64,000 nt of DNA from Lasioglossum baleicum (GCF_051020765.1 NW_027469516.1:49776-113775), one strand, 5' to 3'. Positions 42,432 to 57,845 are shown, counted from the first letter of the stretch. Notes: generated by a model not told the origin, from the letters alone. Numbers and translations: made by a program.

Positions 42432-45259
42432 CGCATAACGCATAACGCATAACGCATAACGCATAACGCATAACGCATAACGCATAACGCATAACGCATA
42501 ACGCATAACGCATAACGCATAACGCATAACGCATAACGCATAACGCATAACGCATAACGCATAACGCATAACGCATAACGCATAACGCATAACGCATAAC
42601 GCATAACGCATAACGCATAACGCATAACGCATAACGCATAACGCATAACGCATAACGCATAACGCATAACGCATAACGCATAACGCATAACGCATAACGC
42701 ATAACGCATAACGCATAACGCATAACGCATAACGCATAACGCATAACGCATAACGCATAACGCATAACGCATAACGCATAACGTATAACGCATAACGCAT
42801 AACGCATAACGCATAACGCATAACGCATAACGCATAACGCATAACGCATAACGCATAACGCATAACGCATAACGCATAACCCATTGCGCATAACGCTTAA
42901 CGCGTAACGCATAACGCATAACGCATAACGCATAACGCATAACGCATAACGCATAACGCATAACGCATAACGCATAACGCATAACGCATAACGCATAACG
43001 CATAACGCATAACGCATAACGCATAACGCATAACGCATAACGCATAACGCATAACGCATAACGCATAACGCATAACGCATAACGCATAACGCATAACGCA
43101 TAACGCATAACGCATAACGCATAACGCATAACGCATAACGCATAACGCATAACGCATAACGCATAGCCCATAACGCATAACGCATAACGCATAATGCAAA
43201 AGTCATAACGCATAACGCATAACGCATAACGCATAACGCATAACGCATAACGCATAACGCATAACGCATAACGCTTAACGCATAACGCATAGCCCATAAC
43301 GCATAACGCATAACGCATAACGCATAACGCATAACGCATAACGCATAACGCATAACGCATAACGCATAACGCATAACGCATAACGCATAACGCATAACGC
43401 ATAACGCATAACGCATAACGCATAACGCATAACGCATAACCCATTGCGCATAACGCTTAACGCGTAACGCATAACGCATAACGCATAACGCATAACGCAT
43501 AACGCATAACGCATAACGCATAACGCATAACGCATAACGCATAACGCATAACGCATAACGCATAACGCATAACGCATAACGCATAACGCATAACGCATAA
43601 CGCATAACGCATAACGCATAACGCATAACGCATAACGCATAACGCATAACGCATAGCCCATAACGCATAACGCATAACGCATAACGCATAATGCAAAAGT
43701 CATAACGCATAACGCATAACGCATAACGCATAACGCATAACGCATAACGCATAACGCTTAACGCATAACGCATAGCCCATAACGCATAACGCATAACGCA
43801 TAACGCATAACGCATAACGCATAACGCATAGCCCATAACGCATAACGCATAACGCATAACGCATAATGCAAAAGTCATAACGCATAACGCATAACGCATA
43901 ACGCATAACGCATGACGCATAACGCATAACGCATAACGCATAACGCATAACGCATAACGCATAACGCATAACGCATAACGCATAACGCATAACGCATAAC
44001 GCATAACGCATAACGCATAACGCATAACGCATAACGCATAACGCATAACGCATAACGCATAACGCATAACGCATAACGCATAACGCATAACGCATAACGC
44101 ATAACGCATAACGCATAAACCATAAGGAATAACGCTTAGCCCATAACGCATAACGCATAACGCATAACGCATAACGCATAACGCATAACGCATAACGCAT
44201 AACGCATAACGCATAACGCATAACGCATAACGCATAACGCATAACGCATAACGCATAACGCATAACGCATAACGCATAACGCATAACGCATAACGCATAA
44301 CCCATTGCGCATAACGCTTAACGCGTAACGCATAACGCATAACGCATAACGCATAACGCATAACGCATAACGCATAACGCATAACGCATAACGCATAACG
44401 CATAACGCATAACGCATAACGCATAACGCATAACGCATAACGCATAACGCATAACGCATAACGCATAACGCATAACGCATAACGCATAACGCATAACGCA
44501 TAACGCATAACGCATAACGCATAACGCATAACGCATAACGCATAACGCATAACGCATAACGCATAACGCATAACGCATAACGCATAACGCATAACGCATA
44601 ACGCATAACGCATAGCCCATAACGCATAACGCATAACGCATAACGCATAATGCAAAAGTCATAACGCATAACGCATAACGCATAACGCATAACGCATAAC
44701 GCATAACGCATAACGCATAACGCTTAACGCATAGCCCATAACGCATAACGCATAACGCATAACGCATAACGCATAACGCATAACGCATAACGCATAACGC
44801 ATAGCCCATAACGCATAACGCATAACGCATAACGCATAATGCAAAAGTCATAACGCATAACGCATAACGCATAACGCATAACGCATAACGCATAACGCAT
44901 AACGCATAACGCATAACGCATAACGCATAACGCATAACGCATAACGCATAACGCATAACGCATAACGCATAACGCATAACGCATAACGCATAACGCATAA
45001 CGCATAACGCATAACGCATAACGCATAACGCATAACGCATAACGCATAACGCATAACGCATAACGCATAACGCATAACGCATAACGCATAACGCATAACG
45101 CATAACGCATAACGCATAACGCATAACGCATAACGCATAACGCATAACGCATAACGCATAACGCATAACGCATAACGCATAACGCATAACGCATAACGCA
45201 TAACGCATAACGCATAACGCATAACGCATAACGCATAACGCATAACGCATAACGCATAA

Positions 45260-45350
45260 CCCATTGCGCATAAGGCTTAACGCGTAACGCAAAACTCATA
45301 ACGCATAACGCATAACGTATAAACCATAAGGCATAACGCTTAGCCCATAA
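45260..45350. repeat. Block A copy 23, 91 bp, GGCTTAA subtype
   Basis: C with CACATAA follows at +511. Separated from copy 22 by 5,432 bp without any block A. Confidence 0.95.
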
Positions 45351-46960
45351 CGCATAACGCATAACGCATAACGCATAACGCATAACGCATAACGCATAAC
45401 GCATAACGCATAACGCATAACGCATAACGCATAACGCATAACGCATAACGCATAACGCATAACGCATAACGCATAACGCATAACGCATAAACCATAAGGC
45501 ATAACGCTTAGCCCATAACGCATAACGCATAACGCATAACGCATAACGCATAACGCATAACGCATAACGCATAACGCATAACGCATAACGCATAACGCAT
45601 AACGCATAACGCATAACGCATAACGCATAACGCATAACGCATAACGCATAACGCATAACGCATAACGCATAACGCATAACGCATAACGCATAACGCATAA
45701 CGCATAACGCATAACGCATAACGCATAACGCATAACGCATAACGCATAACGCATAACGCATAACGCATAACCCATTGCGCATAACACATAACGCATAACG
45801 CATAAACCATAAGGCATAACGCTTAGCCCATAACGCATAACGCATAACGCATAACGCATTACGCATAACGCATAACGCATAACGCATAACGCATAGCCCA
45901 TAACGCATAACGCATAACGCATAACGCATAACGCATAACGCATAACGCATAACGCATAGCCCATAACGCATAACGCATAACGCATAACGCTTAACGCATA
46001 ACGCATAGCCCATAACGCATCACGCATAACGCATAACGCATAACGCATAACGCATAGCCCATAACGCATAACGCATAACGCATAACGCATAATGCAAAAG
46101 TCATAACGCATAACCCATTGCGCATAACGCTTAACGCGTAACGCATAACGCATAACGCATAACGCATAACGCATAACGCATAACGCATAACGCATAACGC
46201 ATAACGCATAACGCATAACGCATAACGCATAACGCATAACGCATAACGCATAACGCATAACGCATAACGCATAACGCATAACGCATAACGCATAACGCAT
46301 AACGCATAACGCATAACGCATAACGCATAACGCATAACGCATAACGCATAACGCATAACGCATAACGCATAACGCATAACGCATAACGCATAACGCATAA
46401 CGCATAACGCATAACGCATAACGCATAACGCATAACGCATAACGCATAACGCATAACGCATAACGCATAACGCATAACGCATAACGCATAACGCATAACG
46501 CATAACGCATAACGCATAACGCATAACGCATAACGCATAACGCATAACGCATAACGCATAACCCATTGCGCATAACGCTTAACGCGTAACGCATAACGCA
46601 TAACGCATAACGCATAACGCATAACGCATAACGCATAACGCATAACGCATAACGCATAACGCATAACGCATAACGCATAACGCATAACGCATAACGCATA
46701 ACGCATAACGCATAACGCATAACGCATAACGCATAACGCATAACGCATAACGCATAACGCATAACGCATAACGCATAACGCATAACGCATAACGCATAAC
46801 GCATAACGCATAACGCATAACGCATAACGCATAGCCCATAACGCATAACGCATAACGCATAACGCATAATGCAAAAGTCATAACGCATAACGCATAACGC
46901 ATAACGCATAACGCATAACGCATAACGCATAACGCTTAACGCATAACGCATAGCCCATAA

Positions 46961-46967
46961 TTCATAA
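46961..46967. other. Private variant unit TTCATAA
   Basis: Found once, directly after a CCCATAA unit; two adjacent bases differ from CGCATAA. Confidence 0.9.
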
Positions 46968-47394
46968 CGCATAACGCATAACGCATAACGCATAACGCAT
47001 AGCCCATAACGCATAACGCATAACGCATAACGCATAATGCAAAAGGCATAACGCATAACGCATAACGCATGACGCATAACGCATAACGCATAACGCATAA
47101 CGCATAACGCATAACGCATAACGCATAACGCATAACGCATAACGCATAACGCATAACGCATAACGCATAACGCATAACGCATAACGCATAACGCATAACG
47201 CATAACGCATAACGCATAACGCATAACGCATAACGCATAACGCATAACGCATAACGCATAACGCATAACGCATAACGCATAACGCATAACGCATAACGCA
47301 TAACGCATAACGCATAACGCATAACGCATAACGCATAACGCATAACGCATAACGCATAACGCATAACGCATAACGCATAACGCATAACGCATAA

Positions 47395-47492
47395 CCCATT
47401 GCGCATAAGGCTTAACGCGTAACGCAAAACTCATAACGCATAACGCATAACGCATAACGTATAAACCATAAGGCATAACGCTTAGCCCATAA
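47395..47492. repeat. Block A copy 24, 98 bp, GGCTTAA subtype
   Basis: Complete block; E follows at 47570. Confidence 0.95.
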
Positions 47493-48997
47493 CGCATAAC
47501 GCATAACGCATAACGCATAACGCATAACGCATAACGCATAACGCATAACGCATAACGCATAACGCATAAACCATAAGGCATAACGCTTAGCCCATAACGC
47601 ATAACGCATAACGCATAACGCATAACGCATAACGCATAACGCATAACGCATAACGCATAACGCATAACGCATAACGCATAACGCATAACGCATAACGCAT
47701 AACGCATAACGCATAACGCATAACGCATAACGCATAACGCATAACGCATAACGCATAACGCATAACGCATAACGCATAACGCATAACGCATAACGCATAA
47801 CGCATAACGCATAACGCATAACGCATAACGCATAACGCATAACGCATAACGCATAACGCATAACGCATAACGCATAACGCATAACGCATAACGCATAACG
47901 CATAACGCATAACGCATAACGCATAACGCATAACGCATAACGCATAACGCATAACCCATTGCGCATAACGCATAACGCATAACGCATAAACCATAAGGCA
48001 TAACGCTTAGCCCATAACGCATAACGCATAACGCATAACGCATAAACCATAAGGCATAACGCTTAGCCCATAACGCATAACGCATAACGCATAACGCATA
48101 ACGCATAACGCATAACGCATAACGCATAACGCATAACGCATAACGCATAACGCATAACGCATAACGCATAACGCATAACGCATAACGCATAACGCATAAC
48201 GCATAACGCATAACGCATAACGCATAACGCATAACGCATAACGCATAACGCATAACGCATAACGCATAACGCATAACGCATAACGCATAACGCATAACGC
48301 ATAACGCATAACGCATAACGCATAACGCATAACGCATAACGCATAACGCATAACGCATAACGCATAACGCATAACGCATAACGCATAACGCATAACGCAT
48401 AACGCATAACCCATTGCGCATAACGCTTAACGCGTAACGCATAACGCATAACGCATAACGCATAACGCATAACGCATAACGCATAACGCATAACGCATAA
48501 CGCATAACGCATAACGCATAACGCATAACGCATAACGCATAACGCATAACGCATAACGCATAACGCATAACGCATAACGCATAACGCATAACGCATAACG
48601 CATAACGCATAACGCATAACGCATAACGCATAACGCATAACGCATAACGCATAACGCATAACGCATAACGCATAACGCATAACGCATAACGCATAACGCA
48701 TAACGCATAACGCATAACGCATAACGCATAACGCATAACGCATAACGCATAACGCATAACGCATAACGCATAACGCATAACGCATAACGCATAACGCATA
48801 ACGCATAACGCATAACGCATAACGCATAACGCATAACGCATAAACCATAAGGCATAACGCTTAGCCCATAACGCATAACGCATAACGCATAACGCATAAC
48901 GCATAACGCATAACGCATAACGCATAACGCATAACGCATAACGCATAACGCATAACGCATAACGCATAACGCATAACGCATAACGCATAACGCATAA

Positions 48998-49004
48998 CGC
49001 ATAC
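48998..49004. other. Private variant unit CGCATAC
   Basis: Found once, in a canonical stretch after E 48844. Confidence 0.9.
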
Positions 49005-50838
49005 CGCATAACGCATAACGCATAACGCATAACGCATAACGCATAACGCATAACGCATAACGCATAACGCATAACGCATAACGCATAACGCATAACGCAT
49101 AACGCATAACGCATAACGCATAACGCATAACCCATTGCGCATAACGCATAACGCATAACGCATAAACCATAAGGCATAACGCTTAGCCCATAACGCATAA
49201 CGCATAACGCATAACGCATAAACCATAAGGCATAACGCTTAGCCCATAACGCATAACGCATAACGCATAACGCATAACGCATAACGCATAACGCATAACG
49301 CATAACGCATAACGCATAACGCATAACGCATAACGCATAACGCATAACGCATAACGCATAACGCATAACGCATAACGCATAACGCATAACGCATAACGCA
49401 TAACGCATAACGCATAACGCATAACGCATAACGCATAACGCATAACGCATAACGCATAACGCATAACGCATAACGCATAACGCATAACGCATAACGCATA
49501 ACGCATAACGCATAACGCATAACGCATAACGCATAACGCATAACGCATAACGCATAACGCATAACCCATTGCGCATAACGCTTAACGCGTAACGCATAAC
49601 GCATAACGCATAACGCATAACGCATAACGCATAACGCATAACGCATAACGCATAACGCATAACGCATAACGCATAACGCATAACGCATAACGCATAACGC
49701 ATAACGCATAACGCATAACGCATAACGCATAACGCATAACGCATAACGCATAACGCATAACGCATAACGCATAACGCATAACGCATAACGCATAACGCAT
49801 AACGCATAACGCATAACGCATAACGCATAACGCATAACGCATAACGCATAACGCATAACGCATAACGCATAACGCATAACGCATAACGCATAACGCATAA
49901 CGCATAACGCATAGCCCATAACGCATAACGCATAACGCATAATGCAAAAGTCATAACGCATAACGCATAACGCATAACGCATAACGCATAACGCATAACG
50001 CTTAACGCATAACGCATAGCCCATAACGCATAACGCATAACGCATAACGCATAACGCATAACGCATAACGCATAACGCATAACGCATAACGCATAACGCA
50101 TAACGCATAACGCATAACGCATAACGCATAACGCATAACGCATAACGCATAACGCATAACGCATAACGCATAACGCATAACGCATAACGCATAACGCATA
50201 ACGCATAACGCATAACCCATTGCGCATAACGCTTAACGCGTAACGCATAACGCATAACGCATAACGCATAACGCATAACGCATAACGCATAACGCATAAC
50301 GCATAACGCATAACGCATAACGCATAACGCATAACGCATAACGCATAACGCATAACGCATAACGCATAATGCAAAAGTCATAACGCATAACGCATAACGC
50401 ATAACGCATAACGCATAACGCATAACGCTTAACGCATAACGCATAGCCCATAACGCATAACGCATAACGCATAACGCATAACGCATAACGCATAACGCAT
50501 AGCCCATAACGCATAACGCATAACGCATAACGCATAATGCAAAAGTCATAACGCATAACGCATAACGCATAACGCATAACGCATGACGCATAACGCATAA
50601 CGCATAACGCATAACGCATAACGCATAACGCATAACGCATAACGCATAACGCATAACGCATAACGCATAACGCATAACGCATAACGCATAACGCATAACG
50701 CATAACGCATAACGCATAACGCATAACGCATAACGCATAACGCATAACGCATAACGCATAACGCATAACGCATAACGCATAACGCATAACGCATAACGCA
50801 TAACGCATAACGCATAACGCATAACGCATAACGCATAA

Positions 50839-50936
50839 CCCATTGCGCATAAGGCTTAACGCGTAACGCAAAACTCATAACGCATAACGCATAACGCATA
50901 ACGTATAAACCATAAGGCATAACGCTTAGCCCATAA
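50839..50936. repeat. Block A copy 25, 98 bp, GGCTTAA subtype
   Basis: Complete block; E follows at 51014 (+175, as in HOR-III). Confidence 0.95.
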
Positions 50937-51475
50937 CGCATAACGCATAACGCATAACGCATAACGCATAACGCATAACGCATAACGCATAACGCATAAC
51001 GCATAACGCATAAACCATAAGGCATAACGCTTAGCCCATAACGCATAACGCATAACGCATAACGCATAACGCATAACGCATAACGCATAACGCATAACGC
51101 ATAACGCATAACGCATAACGCATAACGCATAACGCATAACGCATAACGCATAACGCATAACGCATAACGCATAACGCATAACGCATAACGCATAACGCAT
51201 AACGCATAACGCATAACGCATAACGCATAACGCATAACGCATAACGCATAACGCATAACGCATAACGCATAACGCATAACGCATAACGCATAACGCATAA
51301 CGCATAACGCATAACGCATAACGCATAACGCATAACGCATAACGCATAACGCATAACGCATAACGCATAACGCATAACGCATAACGCATAACGCATAACG
51401 CATAACGCATAACGCATAACGCATAACGCATAACGCATAACGCATAACGCATAACGCATAACGCATAACGCATAA
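50839..51475. repeat. A and E blocks before HOR-V, long pure run
   Basis: A 50839 (98 bp) and E 51014 are followed by a pure run 51042-51475 (62 units). Confidence 0.9.
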
Positions 51476-53092
51476 CCCATTGCGCATAACGCTTAACGCG
51501 TAACGCATAACGCATAACGCATAACGCATAACGCATAACGCATAACGCATAACGCATAACGCATAACGCATAACGCATAACGCATAACGCATAACGCATA
51601 ATGCATAACGCATAACGCATAACGCATAACGTATAACGCATAACGCATAACGCATAACGCATAACGCATAACGCATAACGCATAACGCATAGCCCATAAC
51701 GCATAACGCATAACGCATAACGCATAATGCAAAAGTCATAACGCATAACGCATAACGCATAACGCATAACGCATAACGCATAACGCATAACGCTTAACGC
51801 ATAACGCATAGCCCATAACGCATAACGCATAACGCATAACGCATAACGCATAACGCATAACGCATAGCCCATAACGCATAACGCATAACGCATAACGCAT
51901 AATGCAAAAGTCATAACGCATAACGCATAACGCATAACGCATAACGTATAACGCATAACGCATAACGCATAACGCATAACGCATAACGCATAACGCATAA
52001 CGCATAACGCATAACGCATAACGCATAACGCATAACGCATAACGCATAACGCATAGCCCATAACGCATAACGCATAACGCATAACGCATAACGCATAACG
52101 CATAACGCATAACGCATAACGCATAACGCATAACGCATAACGCATAACGCATAACGCATAACGCATAACGCATAACGCATAACGCATAACGCATAACGCA
52201 TAACGCTTAACGCAAAACGCATAGCCCATAACGCATAACGCATAACGCATAACGCATAACGCATAACGCATAACGCATAACGCATAGCCCATAACGCATA
52301 ACGCATAACGCATAACGCATAATGCAAAAGTCATAACGCATAACGCATAACGCATAACGCATAACGCATAACGCATAACGCATAACGCATAACGCATAAC
52401 GCATAACGCATAACGCATAACGCATAACGCATAACGCATAACGCATAACGCATAACGCATAACGCATAACGCATAACGCATAACGCATAACGCATAACGC
52501 ATAACGCATAACGCATAACGCATAACGCATAACGCATAACCCATTGCGCATAAGGCTTAACGCGTAACGCAAAACTCATAACGCATAACGCATAACGTAT
52601 AAACCATAAGGCATAACGCTTAGCCCATAACGCATAACGCATAACGCATAACGCATAATGCATAACGCATAACGCATAACGCATAACGCATAACGCATAA
52701 ACCATAAGGCATAACGCTTAGCCCATAACGCATAACGCATAACGCATAACGCATAACGCATAACGCATAACGCATAACGCATAACGCATAACGCATAACG
52801 CATAACGCATAACGCATAACGCATAACGCATAACGCATAACGCATAACGCATAACGTATAACGCATAACGCATAACGCATAACGCATAACGCATAACGCA
52901 TAACGCATAACGCATAACGCATAACGCATAACGCATAACGCATAACTCATAACGCATAACGCATAACGCATAACGCATAACGCATAACGCATAACGCATA
53001 ACGCATAACGCATAACGCATAACGCATAACGCATAACGCATAACGCATAACGCATAACGCATAACGCATAACGCATAACGCATAACGCATAA
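51476..53092. repeat. HOR-V copy 1 (1,617 bp, 231 units)
   Basis: D 51476, TGCATAA 51602, CGTATAA 51630, B 51728 and 51903, CGTATAA 51945, CGCTTAA 52204 followed directly by CGCAAAA 52211, B 52323, A 52540 (91 bp), TGCATAA 52659, E 52701, CGTATAA 52855, CTCATAA 52946. D, CGTATAA and both B blocks recur exactly 1,617 bp downstream. Confidence 0.9.
52540..52630. repeat. Block A copy 26, 91 bp, GGCTTAA subtype
   Basis: Inside HOR-V copy 1; TGCATAA at +119 and E at +161. Confidence 0.95.
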
Positions 53093-54548
53093 CCCATTGC
53101 GCATAACGCTTAACGCGTAACGCATAACGCATAACGCATAACGCATAACGCATAACGCATAACGCATAACGCATAACGCATAACGCATAACGCATAACGC
53201 ATAACGCATAACGCATAACGCATAACGCATAACGCATAACGCATAACGTATAACGCATAACGCATAACGCATAACGCATAACGCATAACGCATAACGCAT
53301 AACGCATAGCCCATAACGCATAACGCATAACGCATAACGCATAATGCAAAAGTCATAACGCATAACGCATAACGCATAACGCATAACGCATAACGCATAA
53401 CGCTTAACGCATAACGCATAGCCCATAACGCATAACGCATAACGCATAACGCATAACGCATAACGCATAACGCATAGCCCATAACGCATAACGCATAACG
53501 CATAACGCATAATGCAAAAGTCATAACGCATAACGCATAACGCATAACGCATAACGTATAACGCATAACGCATAACGCATAACGCATAACGCATAACGCA
53601 TAACGCATAACGCATAACGCATAACGCATAACGCATAACGCATAACGCATAACGCATAACGCATAACGCATAACGCATAACGCATAACGCATAACGCATA
53701 ACGCATAACGCATAACGCATAACGCATAACGCATAACGCATAACGCATAACGCATAACGCATAACGCATAACGCATAACGCATAACGCATAACGCATAAC
53801 GCATAACGCATAACGCATAACGCATAACGCATAACGCATAACGCATAACGCATAACGCATAACGCATAACGCATAACGCATAACGCATAACGCATAACGC
53901 ATAACGCATAACGCATAACGCATAACGCATAACGCATAACGCATAACGCATAACGCATAACGCATAACGCATAACGCATAACGCATAACGCATAACGCAT
54001 AACGCATAACGCATAACCCATTGCGCATAAGGCTTAACGCGTAACGCAAAACTCATAACGCATAACGCATAACGTATAAACCATAAGGCATAACGCTTAG
54101 CCCATAACGCATAACGCATAACGCATAACGCATAATGCATAACGCATAACGCATAACGCATAACGCATAACGCATAAACCATAAGGCATAACGCTTAGCC
54201 CATAACGCATAACGCATAACGCATAACGCATAACGCATAACGCATAACGCATAACGCATAACGCATAACGCATAACGCATAACGCATAACGCATAACGCA
54301 TAACGCATAACGCATAACGCATAACGCATAACGCATAACGCATAACGCATAACGCATAACGCATAACGCATAACGCATAACGCATAACGCATAACGCATA
54401 ACGCATAACTCATAACGCATAACGCATAACGCATAACGCATAACGCATAACGCATAACGCATAACGCATAACGCATAACGCATAACGCATAACGCATAAC
54501 GCATAACGCATAACGCATAACGCATAACGCATAACGCATAACGCATAA
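53093..54548. repeat. HOR-V copy 2 (1,456 bp, 208 units)
   Basis: D 53093, CGTATAA 53247, B 53345 and 53520, CGTATAA 53555, pure run 53562-54016, A 54017 (91 bp), TGCATAA 54136, E 54178, CTCATAA 54409. TGCATAA and E sit 1,477 bp after their copy-1 equivalents; CTCATAA sits 1,463 bp after. Confidence 0.9.
54017..54107. repeat. Block A copy 27, 91 bp, GGCTTAA subtype
   Basis: Inside HOR-V copy 2; TGCATAA at +119 and E at +161, identical to copy 26. Confidence 0.95.
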
Positions 54549-57500
54549 CCCATTGCGCATAACGCTTAACGCGTAACGCATAACGCATAACGCATAACGC
54601 ATAACGCATAACGCATAACGCATAACGCATAACGCATAACGCATAACGCATAACGCATAACGCATAACGCATAACGCATAACGCATAACGCATAACGCAT
54701 AACGTATAACGCATAACGCATAACGCATAACGCATAACGCATAACGCATAACGCATAACGCATAGCCCATAACGCATAACGCATAACGCATAACGCATAA
54801 TGCAAAAGTCATAACGCATAACGCATAACGCATAACGCATAACGCATAACGCATAACGCTTAACGCATAACGCATAGCCCATAACGCATAACGCATAACG
54901 CATAACGCATAACGCATAACGCATAACGCATAGCCCATAACGCATAACGCATAACGCATAACGCATAATGCAAAAGTCATAACGCATAACGCATAACGCA
55001 TAACGCATAACGTATAACGCATAACGCATAACGCATAACGCATAACGCATAACGCATAACGCATAACGCATAACGCATAACGCATAACGCATAACGCATA
55101 ACGCATAACGCATAACGCATAACGCATAACGCATAACGCATAACGCATAACGCATAACGCATAACGCATAACGCATAACGCATAACGCATAACGCATAAC
55201 GCATAACGCATAACGCATAACGCATAACGCATAACGCATAACGCATAACGCATAACGCATAACGCATAACGCATAACGCATAACGCATAACGCATAACGC
55301 ATAACGCATAACGCATAACGCATAACGCATAACGCATAACGCATAACGCATAACGCATAACGCATAACGCATAACGCATAACGCATAACGCATAACGCAT
55401 AACGCATAACGCATAACGCATAACGCATAACGCATAACGCATAACGCATAACGCATAACGCATAACGCATAACGCATAACGCATAACGCATAACGCATAA
55501 CGCATAACGCATAACGCATAACGCATAACGCATAACGCATAACGCATAACGCATAACGCATAACCCATTGCGCATAACGCATAACGCATAACGCATAAAC
55601 CATAAGGCATAACGCTTAGCCCATAACGCATAACGCATAACGCATAACGCATTACGCATAACGCATAACGCATAACGCATAACGCATAACGCATAGCCCA
55701 TAACGCATAACGCATAACGCATAACGCATAACGCATAACGCATAACGCATAGCCCATAACGCATAACGCATAACGCATAACGCTTAACGCATAACGCATA
55801 GCCCATAACGCATAACGCATAACGCATAACGCATAACGCATAACGCATAGCCCATAACGCATAACGCATAACGCATAACGCATAATGCAAAAGTCATAAC
55901 GCATAACCCATTGCGCATAACGCTTAACGCGTAACGCATAACGCATAACGCATAACGCATAACGCATAACGCATAACGCATAACGCATAACGCATAACGC
56001 ATAACGCATAACGCATAACGCATAACGCATAACGCATAACGCATAACGCATAACGCATAACGCATAACGCATAACGCATAACGCATAACGCATAACGCAT
56101 AACGCATAACGCATAACGCATAACGCATAACGCATAACGCATAACGCATAACGCATAGCCCATAACGCATAACGCATAACGCATAACGCATAATGCAAAA
56201 GTCATAACGCATAACGCATAACGCATAACGCATAACGCATAACGCATAACGCATAACGCATAACGCTTAACGCATAACGCATAGCCCATAACGCATAACG
56301 CATAACGCATAACGCATAACGCATAACGCATAACGCATAGCCCATAACGCATAACGCATAACGCATAACGCATAACGCATAATGCAAAAGTCATAACGCA
56401 TAACGCATAACGCATAACGCATAACGCATAACGCATAACGCATAACGCATAACGCATAACGCATAACGCATAACGCATAACGCATAACGCATAACGCATA
56501 ACGCATAACGCATAACGCATAACGCATAACGCATAACGCATAACGCATAACGCATAACGCATAACGCATAACGCATAACGCATAACGCATAACGCATAAC
56601 GCATAACGCATAACGCATAACGCATAACGCATAACGCATAACGCATAACGCATAACGCATAACGCATAACGCATAACGCATAACGCATAACGCATAACGC
56701 ATAACGCATAACGCATAACGCATAACGCATAACGCATAACGCATAACGCATAACGCATAACGCATAACGCATAACGCATAACGCATAACGCATAACGCAT
56801 AACGCATAACGCATAACGCATAACGCATAACGCATAACGCATAACGCATAACGCATAACGCATAACGCATAACGCATAACGCATAACGCATAACGCATAA
56901 CGCATAACGCATAACGCATAACGCATAACGCATAACGCATAACGCATAACGCATAACGCATAACGCATAACGCATAACGCATAACGCATAACGCTTAGCC
57001 CATAACGCATAACGCATAACGCATAACGCATAACGCATAACGCATAACGCATAACGCATAACGCATAACGCATAACGCATAACGCATAACGCATAACGCA
57101 TAACGCATAACGCATAACGCATAACGCATAACGCATAACGCATAACGCATAACGCATAACGCATAAACCATAAGGCATAACGCTTAGCCCATAACGCATA
57201 ACGCATAACGCATAACGCATAACGCATAACGCATAACGCATAACGCATAACGCATAACGCATAACGCATAACGCATAACGCATAACGCATAACGCATAAC
57301 GCATAACGCATAACGCATAACGCATAACGCATAACGCATAACCCATTGCGCATAACGCATAACGCATAACGCATAAACCATAAGGCATAACGCTTAGCCC
57401 ATAACGCATAACGCATAACGCATAACGCATTACGCATAACGCATAACGCATAACGCATAACGCATAGCCCATAACGCATAACGCATAACGCATAGCCCAT

Positions 57501-57845
57501 AACGCATAACGCATAACGCATAATGCAAAAGTCATAACGCATAACGCATAACGCATAACGCATAACGCATAACGCATAACGCATAACGCATAACGCATAA
57601 CGCATAACGCATAACGCATAACGCATAACGCATAACGCATAACGCATAACGCATAACGCATAACGCATAACGCATAATGCAAAAGTCATAACGCATAACG
57701 CATAACGCATAACGCATAACGCATAACGCATAACGCATAACGCATAACGCATAACGCATAACGCATAACGCATAACGCATAACGCATAACGCATAACGCA
57801 TAACGCATAACGCATAACGCATAACGCATAACGCATAACGCATAA
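54549..57845. repeat. HOR-V copy 3 (start) and two very long pure runs
   Basis: D 54549, CGTATAA 54703, B 54801 and 54969, CGTATAA 55011, all close to 1,456 bp after copy 2. Then pure run 55018-55563 (78 units), C 55564, CGCATTA 55648, B 55886, D 55907, B 56194 and 56383, pure run 56397-56991 (85 units), a partial E (CGCTTAG plus CCCATAA) 56992, E 57167, C 57342, CGCATTA 57426, B 57524 and 57678. Confidence 0.89.

Larger units (their letters stand above)
39828..45259. repeat. A, E, C(CACATAA) module followed by a long A-free segment
   Basis: A 39828 (91 bp), E 40073, C with CACATAA 40346, CGCATTA 40430, CGCTTAA 40556, CGCATCA 40584, B 40661, D 40682; pure run 40710-41171; CGCTTAA 41172; D 41347; CGCATAT 41382; second C with CACATAA 41676, duplicated in part at 42243-42431; CGTATAA 42782; D 42880 and 43440; B 43195, 43692 and 43867; CGCATGA 43909; E with GGAATAA 44119; D 44301; B 44651; CGCTTAA 44721; B 44840; pure run to 45259. 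From 44119 on, the order equals HOR-II. Confidence 0.9.
45260..47394. repeat. HOR-II-like segment, third dispersed copy
   Basis: A 45260 (91 bp), E 45491, C with CACATAA 45771, CGCATTA 45855, CGCTTAA 45988, CGCATCA 46016, B 46093, D 46114, D 46562, B 46870, CGCTTAA 46933, TTCATAA 46961, altered B 47038 (second unit GGCATAA instead of GTCATAA), CGCATGA 47066. Together with 44119-45259 it follows the order of 21.3-24.4 kb. Confidence 0.89.
47395..50838. repeat. Segment with a 1.18-kb tandem repeat of paired E blocks
   Basis: A 47395 and E 47570, then C 47955 with a second E at 48046 and D 48410; E 48844; CGCATAC 48998; then C 49131 with second E 49222 and D 49565. C-to-C and E-to-E offsets are both 1,176 bp (168 units) and D-to-D is 1,155. 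After that come B 49943, CGCTTAA 50000, D 50216, B 50370, CGCTTAA 50427, B 50538 and CGCATGA 50580. These two C blocks lack the CGCATTA normally found at +84. Confidence 0.9.

Noticed and set aside
45296..50374. 1,692-codon minus-strand open reading frame, the longest of many
   Set aside because: It is the heptapeptide M-R-Y-A-L-C-V repeated. TTATGCG has no stop in any frame, so long frames are inevitable. Ends fall at variant units such as those in blocks A, C and D, all three frames give the same peptide, and no start context or non-repeat domain exists.
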